Shown piece by piece: positions 16,098 to 25,024 of a stretch of DNA of 64,000 nucleotides. The translations under genes and the position numbers were made by a program. Where the stretch lies: assembly GCF_027947535.2 (NCBI RefSeq), contig NZ_JAAGKO020000029.1, positions 1-64,000 on the forward strand, written 5' to 3'. The stretch is from Streptantibioticus silvisoli (GTDB lineage Bacteria; Actinomycetota; Actinomycetes; Streptomycetales; Streptomycetaceae). The notes below the pieces were generated by a model, which did no database searches, was not told the DNA's origin, and saw only the letters and a program-made list of their open reading frames with translations. How positions within the stretch are numbered: the first letter of the stretch is position 1; each line of letters opens with the position of its first letter.

Positions 16098-16142
16098 GCC
16101 CCCCACGGGCCACGCCCGCGAAGGGCGTGGCCCGTGGGGGGC
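16098..16142. terminator. Perfect 20-bp hairpin after the NRPS gene
   Basis: 20-base arms (starting GCCCCCCACGGGCC) around the loop GCGAA, perfectly paired, 28 bases past the NRPS stop codon. No T tract, as usual for Streptomyces terminators. Confidence 0.85.
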
Positions 16143-16169
16143 TCGCCGGTAACCCGGCCCTCGCGCGGA

Positions 16170-19100
16170 TCACTCCGCCGACGGCACCACGTTCCAGGTG
16201 CCCGCGACCTTCCGGCACAGGGTGACCACCCGGTCCAGCGTCGGCTCCCCGGCGATCTGGGCGAGTTCCGCCATGAACGCCGCCTCCCCCTCGGTGTCCA
16301 GTACCGTCCGGCAGACCCCGGCGATCATGGTGAGCAGGGACAGCGAGTCCCCGCCCAGCCGGTGGAAGTCCGAGGCGCCGTCCAGCCGGGAGCGGTCCAC
16401 CCCGAGGGTGCGGGCCCACACCTGGGCCACCGCGTCCTCGACCGGGTCCCGGGGACCTTCCTGGGCCGCGGGCGCGTCCTGGCCGGCGTCCGGGTCGTCG
16501 GCGAAGACGTCCGGCAGTGCCTTCGTGTCGACCTTGCCGCTCACCGTGTAGGGGAGGCCGGGGAGCGCGACGATCGCCGCCGGCACCATGTAACGCGGCA
16601 GTCGTTCCGCGACGTACGCCGTCAACTCCGTTGTCAGCGCCTGCTGTTCGGAGACGTCGGAGCCGGTCACCACGTACGCGTACAACGCCTTCGAGCTGCT
16701 CCCGGTCCTGGCCCTGGCGACCACCACCGCCCGGGTCACCCCCGGATGGTCCTCCAGTGTCTTCGCCACCTCGGCCGGCTCGACCCGGTGCCCCCGCACC
16801 TTCACCTGGTCATCGATGCGTCCGACGAACTCCAGACCTCCGGACGGCATGACGCGGGCCAGGTCGCCCGTGCGGTAGACGCGGCTGCCGTCGGCGAGAC
16901 GGACGAAGCGCTCACGGTCCAGGTCGGGGCGGCCGAGGTATCCGCGGGCCAGTTGCACGCCGCCCAGGTACATCTCCCCGACGTCCCCCTGCGCCACGAA
17001 ACGCCGGCCCTCGTCCAGCAGATGCACGCTGGTGTTGTCCGCCGGCACCCCGATCGGCACCGCGATGCCCGTGTCCTCCCCAGCCCGGAAGGTGTGCGCG
17101 GTGCAGCCGATCGTCGCCTCGGTGGGACCGTAGAGGTTGATGATCCGGCACCGGGGTCCGAACATCTGCTGGGCCCGCGCGGCGACCTCGACCCGCAGTT
17201 GCTCGCCGACGACGACCACGCTGCGGAAGCCGGACGGCGCGATGTCGAGCTGTCCGATCAGGTCCAGGTGCGACGGCGTCAGGTTGAGCATGGTGGCACC
17301 CGAGATCTGCAACAACTGCCGCAGCGACAGATGGCTCGGCTCCAGCGGCATCAGGACGACCTCACCGCCGGCCAGCAGCGGCAGGAAGACCGAGGTGCCC
17401 GTGACGTCGAACGACGGCGAGGTGATCAGCGGCAGCCGGGTGTCCGCGTCCACCCCGAACTCCCGGGTCGCCCACTCGACGTAGTGCGCCAGACTGCGGT
17501 GCTCGATCTGCACGCCCTTGGGGCGGCCCGTCGAACCGGAGGTGTAGATGACGTACGCCAGATCGTCCGGGGACACCTCGGCGTCCTCGAACGGCGGCTC
17601 GCCGCCCTGCTCCGGGCCGCGGGACTCCGTCAGGCGGTCCAGCTCCACCTGCTCGCAGCCCTCCGGTACGACCGCCCGCTGCCCGTAGGGCTCCTGCACC
17701 AGGCAGAAGGCCGCCCCGGCGTCCGCCAGCAGGCCCGACAGCCGGGTGTCCGGGTGCTGCACGTCCATCGGCAGGTAGCAGGCGCCGGCCCGCAACACCC
17801 CCCACAAACCTGCCAGTAGGGCCACCGATCGATCGGCGAGCAGCCCCACCACGGTCCCGGGGCCCGCGCCCCGCTCCCGCAGCGCGGTGGCCACCGCGTC
17901 GGCCTGCCGGCTCAACTCACCGTAGGTGACCGGCCCTTCGGGACCGCTGAGCGCGATACGGTCCGGGGCGCGTCGTACCTGCTCGCGGAAGCGCCGCACC
18001 ACCGAAGCGCCCGACGTCAGTTCGCGCGCGGTGTCGTTGCCCGCCCACACGCGGTTCCGCCGGGGCGAGAGCGCCTCCTCGACCACGTCCAGCAGCGCCT
18101 GCGCGCGCTCCGCGACCCCCGGCCCGTCCTGCCACGTCACGGTCACCTCGGTACGGTTGCCGCTCTCGACCATGTCGATCGACGGCGGAGCCCCGGGACC
18201 CGTACCGCCCAGCGCGTACAGCGCGGTCGCCGTGAAGCCGTCCGTGCTGAAGGACGCCAGGTCGTGGACGCCCAGATGGGTGATGAAGGACAGCGCCGAG
18301 TACTGGTTCTTCCGCACGGCGGTCCGGTCCACCGCCGAGGAGAACAGCCGGATCAGCGCCAGCGGCGTCTTCAGCGTCCGCGGGTCGGTACGCACCGCCA
18401 GCTCCGCCCCGTCGGCGAGTGACTTCAGCGCGCGTGCGTGCACCTCCTGCCAGCTGTCCCCGGCGGTGACGTCCAGCACGAACGCCTGCGACAGCCAGCC
18501 CGTCGACCGGAGTTGCGGAGTGTGCCGACGCAGGTCGACGGGGACGAAGAAGCGGCCGCCGCCTTCCGGGCCGTACACCTCGGCAACCGCCGTTGCCGCC
18601 TTCGCCGTTGCCGCCGGGTGGCTTCCGTCGACCGTCCGACGGCGCCACAGCGTCCTGCCCGGGGGTCTTCGCGGCAGCGGGCCCAGCGGCGAGGACCACA
18701 CCAGCTCGCCGACGCGCTGCGGGATCGGCGGAAGCCCGCCGGGCCACTCCAGCTGTTCGAGGAACTCCTCCCTGCTGAGGGTGGACGGCGCGCCCAACGG
18801 CTCGGAGCCGCGCAGCACCCGGAAGATGTCCTCGATCCACAGCATCAGCCCGCGGGCGTCCGTGACGCCGTGCCAGGCGCGGAAGACCACGGTGGCCGAC
18901 ACCCCGGGGACGCCGGGGCCCTCCGCCGCGCCGGGGAAGAGCAGCACCTCGAACGTGGCACCGGGGCTGCGCAGCATCTCCTGCAACGCCGGTGCGTCCA
19001 GGGCACGTTGGTCGAACGAGCCCGCCTCCATGACCCGGACACGCGGCGCGACACCGCTGTCGACCAGGTACCGGCCGTCGCGCACCAGCCGGGTCCCGGG

Positions 19101-19277
19101 ACTGGCCTGCGACGCGCGGGCCACCGCCTCGGCCAGGTGCCGTTCTTCCAGCGTTCCCGCGCCCTCCACGACGTACTGGACCATGTTGGAGTTGCGGGGA
19201 GCCATGCCGGCGTAGAGCCACTCGCCGGCTGAAATCGCCCTGCGGTAGCCGTGTTGTTGCCGGGGGACGGGACACAT
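16170..19277 (-). CDS. Free-standing single-module NRPS (C-A-PCP)
   Basis: A 1035-residue nonribosomal peptide synthetase module. Residues about 1-425 are a condensation-type domain with WHGVTDARG in place of HHxxxDG (His136 and the Asp kept, first His changed to Trp). Residues about 440-945 are an adenylation domain: YTSGSTGRPKGV (A3), NLYGPTEATIG (A5), YRTGDLAR (A7), GRIDDQVKVRGHRVEP (A8), YTVSGKVD (A10). Residues about 960-1035 hold a carrier protein with DFHRLGGDSLSLL (Ser pantetheine site). No thioesterase or epimerase. My hand reading of the pocket residues (Asp-Val-Thr-Asn-Val-Val-Leu-Ile-Gly-Lys) does not fit a code I know. AGGAGG 5 bases before ATG 19277 fixes the start. Confidence 0.92.
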   Translation of the reverse strand: MCPVPRQQHGYRRAISAGEWLYAGMAPRNSNMVQYVVEGAGTLEERHLAEAVARASQASPGTRLVRDGRYLVDSGVAPRVRVMEAGSFDQRALDAPALQEMLRSPGATFEVLLFPGAAEGPGVPGVSATVVFRAWHGVTDARGLMLWIEDIFRVLRGSEPLGAPSTLSREEFLEQLEWPGGLPPIPQRVGELVWSSPLGPLPRRPPGRTLWRRRTVDGSHPAATAKAATAVAEVYGPEGGGRFFVPVDLRRHTPQLRSTGWLSQAFVLDVTAGDSWQEVHARALKSLADGAELAVRTDPRTLKTPLALIRLFSSAVDRTAVRKNQYSALSFITHLGVHDLASFSTDGFTATALYALGGTGPGAPPSIDMVESGNRTEVTVTWQDGPGVAERAQALLDVVEEALSPRRNRVWAGNDTARELTSGASVVRRFREQVRRAPDRIALSGPEGPVTYGELSRQADAVATALRERGAGPGTVVGLLADRSVALLAGLWGVLRAGACYLPMDVQHPDTRLSGLLADAGAAFCLVQEPYGQRAVVPEGCEQVELDRLTESRGPEQGGEPPFEDAEVSPDDLAYVIYTSGSTGRPKGVQIEHRSLAHYVEWATREFGVDADTRLPLITSPSFDVTGTSVFLPLLAGGEVVLMPLEPSHLSLRQLLQISGATMLNLTPSHLDLIGQLDIAPSGFRSVVVVGEQLRVEVAARAQQMFGPRCRIINLYGPTEATIGCTAHTFRAGEDTGIAVPIGVPADNTSVHLLDEGRRFVAQGDVGEMYLGGVQLARGYLGRPDLDRERFVRLADGSRVYRTGDLARVMPSGGLEFVGRIDDQVKVRGHRVEPAEVAKTLEDHPGVTRAVVVARARTGSSSKALYAYVVTGSDVSEQQALTTELTAYVAERLPRYMVPAAIVALPGLPYTVSGKVDTKALPDVFADDPDAGQDAPAAQEGPRDPVEDAVAQVWARTLGVDRSRLDGASDFHRLGGDSLSLLTMIAGVCRTVLDTEGEAAFMAELAQIAGEPTLDRVVTLCRKVAGTWNVVPSAE

Positions 19278-19721
19278 ACGGGCCTCCTGACGGCGGTCCA
19301 CCTCGTTGTGGACTCGCGAGCATCATCGGGCGACGGATGTTAGTGATCCCCCTAGATCAACTGCCCATAGCGGAAACGCATGTTGGGCCGACCATCAGGC
19401 TGGGTATGTGGAGTCCTTTGTTCCGGGCCCGTGGAAGACCGCGAACCGCTGGTCCGTCCGTCGAAGGTGCGTCGGCACGGCAGCTCCCAGTGCCGTGTCC
19501 AGTCTCGTTTTCGCCGATATCCAGCCGGGGATGGGGGTTGGGGTTGAAGCTGGCGTCGGGGCTGGAGTTGGGCGGCGGTGATTCACGGGGCGCCGTCGTG
19601 TCACCTCCGCCGGGGCGCGGGCCGCGGATGGTGTCGGACGTGGCTGATCGACCGGCGACCGTCGCCGGTCGAACGGCTCGGACCGGCAGGGGCAACGCGG
19701 TGGCTCGGCCTGGCGCTACGG
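19278..19721. other. Intergenic region upstream of the NRPS gene
   Basis: About 440 bases. At 19340-19355 the minus strand reads CTAGGGGGATCACTAA, which shares 12 of 16 positions with the published PAS-LuxR (PimM) operator consensus CTVGGGAWWTCCCBAG and lies 63 bp upstream of the NRPS start. The rest shows no coding signature. Confidence 0.4.
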
Positions 19722-20318
19722 TCAGGGCAGCAGCAGCTTCCGCAGCAACTGCATCCCTTCGAGGACGTCGACGTGCTGATCGAGTGTCCACTGCATCGAC
19801 AGTCCGTCGGACGCCGCGATGATGAGCGAGGCGACGACCCGTGGCGGCAGGTCCTGCCGGATCTCGTTTTTGGCCTGTCCCTGCTCGACGGCTTGAGCGA
19901 TCTGGGTTCGCAGGTTCTCGAACCGCTCGGTGAAGACGGCCCGGGACCGCTTGTTTCCCGACGCGACCGAACTGGCGACCAGAGTGGTGTACAGGGCGAT
20001 GAGGCCCGGGACGCTCGCGTTGTGTTCGGCACCCGCGATGATCCGCGCGAGGACGCCGTCGTCATCGGCTGCCATGCTGACGTTACGAGCACGTTCATCG
20101 GCTGCCGCCATGACGGCCAGGAGCAGGTCCTCGCGGGAGCGGAAGTAGTGCCGCATCCCCTCCCGCGTGACGCCGACCGCCTCGCCGATCGCGGTCAACG
20201 AGGTGCCCTCGAAGCCCTTCTCGGCGAAGACTTCGAGCGTGGCTTCGAGGATCTCCTGCCGCCTGCTGATGCCCTTGGCGTAGGGGCCGCGGGGTTCTCG
20301 GCGGGCGTGAGCGCTCAT
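19722..20318 (-). CDS. TetR family transcriptional regulator
   Basis: A 198-residue TetR protein. Basic N-terminal arm, then RQEILEATLEVFAEKGFEGT, SLTAIGEAVGVTREGMRHYF and RSREDLLLAVMAA, a textbook TetR HTH. The C-terminal ligand domain includes VVASLIIAASDGLSMQWTLD (TetR_C_6/YcdC-like). The ATG at 20318 lies 23 bp from a dyad that recurs in two other promoters (26190 and 55053), so this is the best candidate regulator for all three. The promoter -10 (TACACT) is so close to the ATG that the transcript may be leaderless. Confidence 0.92.
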   Translation of the reverse strand: MSAHARREPRGPYAKGISRRQEILEATLEVFAEKGFEGTSLTAIGEAVGVTREGMRHYFRSREDLLLAVMAAADERARNVSMAADDDGVLARIIAGAEHNASVPGLIALYTTLVASSVASGNKRSRAVFTERFENLRTQIAQAVEQGQAKNEIRQDLPPRVVASLIIAASDGLSMQWTLDQHVDVLEGMQLLRKLLLP

Positions 20319-20340
20319 GGGGGGAGTGTAGCCAAGCGCC

Positions 20341-20363
20341 AAAACCACTGGAGCGGTGGGTTT
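20341..20363. promoter_or_regulatory. Operator site A of the shared TetR-type dyad
   Basis: AAAACCAC-N7-GTGGGTTT, an 8-7-8 dyad 23 bp upstream of the TetR start codon, covering the expected -35 region. It aligns without gaps to site B (26190) and site C (55053). See findings. Confidence 0.75.
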
Positions 20364-20793
20364 GGTCGCGCATTGGGGGTCATCCACTGCGTGAGCTGGA
20401 AGGGGGCCGCTGAGGGGGCTGAGGGGTGATGACGGGGGCGGAGGGGGCTGGCGGGCGTTGACCGTGCTGGCGGGCGTTGACGGGCGCTGACGGGTTCGAG
20501 GTCGCGGGGCCCGGCGGTGCCGATCGCTTCCTCCGTGGCGGGGGCCGGCCATGCCGGGTCGGCGATCCGGTGTGCGTACCGCAACGACGGACGCCCTCGC
20601 CCGCTCCGGTGCCGGGCCGGTGACTGCGGTGGGCCGGCGACTGCACCGGCCGGCGACTGCGGTGGTGCCGACAGCGCGGGCCGGGGCATCGGCGGTGGGG
20701 CCGGCCATTGACGACGGAGCCCCCATCGATGGCGGGACCGGCCGCGGTGGAACCAGCCGTCCGCGACGGAGCCGGCCAGCGCGGTGCGGCCGG
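20364..20793. other. Intergenic, short GGCGGGCGTTGAC-type repeats
   Basis: About 430 bases between the operator and the membrane-protein gene. Short direct repeats (GGCGGGCGTTGAC, GGCGCTGACGGG, CCGGCGACTGC) are present; no gene is supported. Confidence 0.6.
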
Positions 20794-21612
20794 TCACCGG
20801 CGGCGGCTGTTGACGAACGCGGCGCCCAGTTCGCGGACGATCCCCTTCAGTCCCGCGCCGTTGAGCATTCCGGCGCCGGGGTCCCCGGACACCCGATCCG
20901 GGCGGGCGGACCACGAGGCGGCCGACGGGGCGGTCGGCCACTCCTGGCCGGGGCCGGACGCGGGAGGCTGCGGCAACGTGCCGCCGTAGTCCGGGCCGGC
21001 GGTCGTGCGGCCCGGCTCCGGCCGGAACGCGGGACGGTGGAAACCGTCGGAGGGGAAACCGCCGCCGGCCGGACGTAACATGTCCGCGCCGCGAGCCTGC
21101 GACCGGTGCGGCCGTCCGCCGCGCGATGCCCCGCGGTCCTGCTCCGGGGCGAACGGCACGCCGGCCGTCATCGCCCGGAACGCGACGACGCCGGCCTGCG
21201 CGAGCCGGTTGATCCCCAGGAGCAGAAGCATCGGCTTCGTCGACGACGCCACCCCGGCGTGCAGGCCGGTCGCGATGAGGGTCATCAGCAGCCGGGAGAC
21301 GACCAGCGCCAGCCACAGCCACAGGCCCTTCGGCGGCATCCGGCCCCACAGCGCGCCATCGCGTGTTTCCAGGTGCGTCACGGCTCCCTGCCCGAAGCCG
21401 ATACCGGCGCAGAGGACCCCACTGACCAGCAGGCAGACGACATCGGCCGTGCCGGGGGTGTGAGCACCCTTGGCGAGATCCGACACGCCCACCACGGCCA
21501 GCACCGCCGGCAGCACGACCAGCCGCTTGGCGCGGAGCGGTTCCCCGAGTAGCTGACGGCCTATCACATAGGCCACGATCGCGATGATCGCGAGGATTTC
21601 CAGCACGTTCAC
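20794..21612 (-). CDS. DUF1453-like integral membrane protein with disordered cytosolic tail
   Basis: A 272-residue protein. The first about 165 residues hold four to five transmembrane segments (LEILAIIAIVAYVIG, RLVVLPAVLAVVGV, ADVVCLLVSGVLCAGIGFG, LWLWLALVVSRLLMTLI), the pattern of DUF1453/CcdC-like proteins. The remaining about 105 residues are a Gly/Pro/Arg-rich tail ending VNSRRR. GTG at 21612 is chosen because AAGGAT lies 6-7 bases upstream. Function unknown. Confidence 0.78.
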   Translation of the reverse strand: MNVLEILAIIAIVAYVIGRQLLGEPLRAKRLVVLPAVLAVVGVSDLAKGAHTPGTADVVCLLVSGVLCAGIGFGQGAVTHLETRDGALWGRMPPKGLWLWLALVVSRLLMTLIATGLHAGVASSTKPMLLLLGINRLAQAGVVAFRAMTAGVPFAPEQDRGASRGGRPHRSQARGADMLRPAGGGFPSDGFHRPAFRPEPGRTTAGPDYGGTLPQPPASGPGQEWPTAPSAASWSARPDRVSGDPGAGMLNGAGLKGIVRELGAAFVNSRRR

Positions 21613-21642
21613 GGATACATCCTTCGAGAGGTTGCCGACCAC

Positions 21643-22115
21643 GGCGTTACCCGTGAAACGCTAACGAGCCGGCGCCGTCCGGACGTCACCCCTGAGGTGA
21701 CGTCCGGGGTGATACCGCGGCCGGGCCCTCACCCCGCGCGGTCATACCGCCGTCGCCCTTCCGTCCCCTTGCCGGCCCCGCGCGCCGCGTTCCTCGGTGC
21801 CGCCCGTTGTCTCGCATACGCCACTTCTCGCATCCGCGGTGTCTTCACGTCCCCCGCCTCCTCGCGTCCATGTGTCTTCGTGCCCCTGCCTCCCCACGCG
21901 TGCCGCTTCCCGGGTCCCGCACCCCCCGTTCCCCTCGCAGCGGCGTGCCGCCGAACGCGGGAGCTGCCGCCGAACGCCCGCGCCACCGCACGCCGGGAGC
22001 CGTGCCGCCGAACGTCCCGCGCCGCCGGTGCCACTACCGTGCTGTCGGGCGCCGGAGCCCGTACCGTGCGCCCCGTGCCCACCGGATGTGACCGTCCGCA
22101 GGAAGGAACCGCCCG
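21643..22115. other. Intergenic, nothing recognised
   Basis: About 470 bases of C-rich sequence between two divergently oriented genes. A near-palindromic GGTGACGTCCGG repeat is present at 21680-21710 (ACGTCACCCCTGAGGTGACGT). No coding signature. The SDR ribosome-binding site AGGAAGG is at its right end. Confidence 0.5.
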
Positions 22116-22946
22116 ATGTCCACCTGGTTCATCACCGGCTGCTCGACAGGACTCGGCCGCGCCCTCGCGCAGGCCGTCCTGGCGGGCGGTCACAACGCCG
22201 TGGTCACCGCCCGCGACACCGCGAACGTGCGGGACCTCGCGGACGCGCACCCCGGCACCGCGCTCGCGCTGCCGCTCGACGTGACCGACCACCAGCAGGT
22301 CACGGCCGCGGTCGCCGCCGCCGAGGAGCGGTTCGGTGCCATCGACGTGCTGGTGAACAACGCCGGCTACGGCTACCGCGCCGCCGTTGAGGAAGCCGGT
22401 GCCGACGACGTGCGGGAGCTGTTCGCCACCAACTTCTTCGGCGCGGTCGACATGATCAAGGCGGTGCTTCCCGGCATGCGCGCCCGCCGTAGTGGTGTCA
22501 TCGCGAACATCTCCTCCATCGGGGCCCGGATCTCCCCGGCCGGCTCCGGCTACTACTCCGCGACGAAGGCGGCCCTTGAGGGCATGACCGCCTCGCTGCG
22601 CAAGGAGACGGCGCCGCTGGGCATCACCGCGATGGTCGTCGAGCCCGGCGGGTTCCGCACCGACTTCGCGGGACGCTCGCTCCGGCAGTCCCGAACCGCG
22701 ATCGCCGACTACGCCGGCACCGCCGGCAAGCGCCGCAAGGAGAACGACAGCGCCCACGGCACCCAGCCGGGCGACCCCGCCAAGGCCGCCCAGGCCCTCA
22801 TCGCGGCCGTCGAAGCCCCCGAACCCCCGTTCCTGCTCCTCCTCGGGGACAACGCCGTCGACGGCTACCGCGCCGTCGAACAGGCCCAACGCACCGAACT
22901 GGACGCCTGGGAACGGACCAGCCGGAGCACCGGCTTCGTCAGCTGA
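22116..22946 (+). CDS. SDR family oxidoreductase
   Basis: A 276-residue short-chain dehydrogenase. STWFITGCSTGLGRALAQAV carries TGxxxGLG, NNAGYGYRAAVEE the NNAG motif, and the active site is SSIGARISPAGSGYYSATKA with Ser, Tyr and Lys in place. The tail (VVEPGGFRTDFAGRSL, PGDPAKAAQALIAAVE) is the same subfamily as the SDR at 127-972. AGGAAGG precedes the ATG. No adjacent regulator; substrate unknown. Confidence 0.92.
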   Translation: MSTWFITGCSTGLGRALAQAVLAGGHNAVVTARDTANVRDLADAHPGTALALPLDVTDHQQVTAAVAAAEERFGAIDVLVNNAGYGYRAAVEEAGADDVRELFATNFFGAVDMIKAVLPGMRARRSGVIANISSIGARISPAGSGYYSATKAALEGMTASLRKETAPLGITAMVVEPGGFRTDFAGRSLRQSRTAIADYAGTAGKRRKENDSAHGTQPGDPAKAAQALIAAVEAPEPPFLLLLGDNAVDGYRAVEQAQRTELDAWERTSRSTGFVS

Positions 22947-23007
22947 CGGACCGTCAAGTAGTGGTCAGCGGAGGCGTTCACGCGATGCCGCCGTCACCGG
23001 ACGGCCG

Positions 23008-23041
<34 letters not shown>

Positions 23042-23130
23042 TCGCGGTCCTGGTCCCGGACCGGGGCTGCTCTTCTCCGACGTAAGCCATGGCGTCGCCC
23101 GAGCGGTCGCCCGAGCGCCGACCCCGCGGA

Positions 23131-23943
23131 TCAGCCCTTCGTGCGGTAGTGGAAGGCGCAGATCTCGGTGAAGCCCGCTTTCTCGTACAGCCGGAGCGCG
23201 GGGACGTTGCCGTGCTCCACCTGGAGGTACATGCGGTCGGCCCGGTGGGCGGCGGCCCAGCGGGCCAGCGCCGCGAGAAGGCGGCGACCCGCCCCCGTGC
23301 CACGCGCCCGGGGGAGCGTCGCCATGCCGAACACCCCCGCCCAGCCGTCGTCGACGACCACGCGGCCCACCGCGACAGCCTCGTCCCCGACGGTCGCCCG
23401 GGCATAGCCGCACGGCTGCTCCAGCCGGGTGAGCCGGTCCCGTTCGGCCAGCGGGTCTCCTCCCTTCACAGCGTGCCAGGCGTCGAGCCAGCGGGCTGTC
23501 GGCCGGTCGTCCACCCGGACCCGCTGCGGCCCCGCGGCCGGCAGGTCAGCGACGCGGGCGGACAGGGCGGCCTGCAACGACACCGGGCTCTCCGCGCGGT
23601 AGCCGCGCTCCGCCAGCAGCGCGTCAAGTCCCGGCGGACACGCTCCCGGAGCGATCTGGATCCTGGCGACCACGCCGTGCGCGGCGTAGAACTCCTCGGC
23701 CCGCACGACCCGGCGCAGCAACTCCTCCGGCCCGACTCCGCCGTGCGGCAGGACCGTTCCGGCCCACCAGGGGCCGCCGGGGGAGTGGCGCATCCACCAC
23801 CCCTCGACGTGCTCGACGTACTCGACCGGCAGCGCCCGTGCCGCCCCTTCCTGCAAGCCCCTGACCACCTCCGGGCCGACCACGGCGTGCGCTGCCGACA
23901 CTGACACCACCTTCCCCACGGCGTACGACCTTCTCCAGGGCAT
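23131..23943 (-). CDS. GNAT family N-acetyltransferase with N-terminal extension
   Basis: A 270-residue protein. The C-terminal about 110 residues are a clear GNAT domain: EAVAVGRVVVDDGWAGVFGM, PRARGTGAGRRLLAALARWA (the R-G-x-G-x-G/A acetyl-CoA loop) and GNVPALRLYEKAGFTEICAF. The N-terminal half (EGWWMRHSPGGPWWAGTVLP, VVRAEEFYAAHGVVARIQI) resembles the degenerate first GNAT repeat found in double-domain streptomycete proteins. ATG 23943 or a GTG 24 bases downstream could start it. Substrate unknown. Confidence 0.85.
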   Translation of the reverse strand: MPWRRSYAVGKVVSVSAAHAVVGPEVVRGLQEGAARALPVEYVEHVEGWWMRHSPGGPWWAGTVLPHGGVGPEELLRRVVRAEEFYAAHGVVARIQIAPGACPPGLDALLAERGYRAESPVSLQAALSARVADLPAAGPQRVRVDDRPTARWLDAWHAVKGGDPLAERDRLTRLEQPCGYARATVGDEAVAVGRVVVDDGWAGVFGMATLPRARGTGAGRRLLAALARWAAAHRADRMYLQVEHGNVPALRLYEKAGFTEICAFHYRTKG

Positions 23944-24205
23944 GCGACGAACGTCCGCCGATGCTGACACATCACGAGCCGCTGTCGGTACGTCGTCAAG
24001 CACGGGGCGTCATCGGCCGCTGATGACGTGTCGACCGCGGGTGAACGGCGCCGGTAGACATCCCCGGGCCGCGTCGAAGTCCCGCTGGCCGTCCGGCAGT
24101 TCGGTTTCGCGCCGGGGGTTGCCGCAGGTGCGGGTACGTCCTCGGGTACGGTCGGAAGCCCGTAACCGGAGGAAGTCTCCGGGGGGCGGAAGCGAGGAGC
24201 GCGAC

Positions 24206-24922
24206 ATGATCCGGTTGGACCACATGTGCCTCGGCGTACCGGAACTGGCTGACGGCGTACGGCGGTTGGCGGCGGAGACCGGGCTGGGGTCCTACGAGGG
24301 CGGGGTCTTCGAGGAGCACGGGCTCGGCAACACGATCTTCCCGTTGGGCGGTGACGTCTACGTCGAGGTGGAGGCCGTCGTCGACCCGACCCGGGCGCCC
24401 GAGCCGGCCGGGTGGTTCGGACGGGCGACGCGCGGCGGACTGGACCGGTGGATGTTCTGGTCCCTGCGCACGGACACCCTCGAAGAACTGCACGAGGTCG
24501 CCGAACGCCTCGGCGGCGAGGTCGCGCGCGTGCCCGGCCGCACCGAGCCCAACGGCGTGCGGCGCACCATCACCAGCGCGCCGGGCGGCCCTCTCCTGCT
24601 CGACCTCTGGAGGAAGGGGCTGCCCAACTGGTACTACCGCCCGGACCCGGCGACGAACCCGGCCCGCAGGCCCGTGTCCGTCGGCTCGACCGCGCCGGCG
24701 AACCCCCGCACGCCGGTGGGCGTGGCGTGGATCGAGGTGTGCGGTGACGAGAAGGAGATCGTGCGGCATGTCGGCGAGGTGACCTTCGAGCGGCTGCCGT
24801 TGCGGGTGGTGGGCGGCGACGAGCCGGGCCTGCTGGCGGTCGCGGTCCGGCTGGCCGACGGTGCCGAGACCGTGATCCGTCGCCGCTCGGCCGCCGCACT
24901 GCTGGACGGCGACGCCCGTTGA
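24206..24922 (+). CDS. VOC/glyoxalase-like domain protein (PF13468 type)
   Basis: A 238-residue protein beginning IRLDHMCLGVPELADGVRRL, then GNTIFPLGGDVYVEVEAVVD, matching the one-and-a-half VOC fold of the 'Glyoxalase_3' family. A middle segment (GGPLLLDLWRKGLPNWYYR) and a C-terminal strand set (GVAWIEVCGDEKEIVRHVG) follow. GAGGAG is 6 bases before the ATG. Function unknown; single-gene transcription unit. Confidence 0.82.
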   Translation: MIRLDHMCLGVPELADGVRRLAAETGLGSYEGGVFEEHGLGNTIFPLGGDVYVEVEAVVDPTRAPEPAGWFGRATRGGLDRWMFWSLRTDTLEELHEVAERLGGEVARVPGRTEPNGVRRTITSAPGGPLLLDLWRKGLPNWYYRPDPATNPARRPVSVGSTAPANPRTPVGVAWIEVCGDEKEIVRHVGEVTFERLPLRVVGGDEPGLLAVAVRLADGAETVIRRRSAAALLDGDAR

Positions 24923-25024
24923 GGAACCCGGTGGCCGTCCCGGGGGCGCTCGCGAGCCGCCAGTCCGGGCCAACAACTACGCCGCACAGCGGAGTTCGGA
25001 CCTTCGGCATTCGCTGACGGATCG

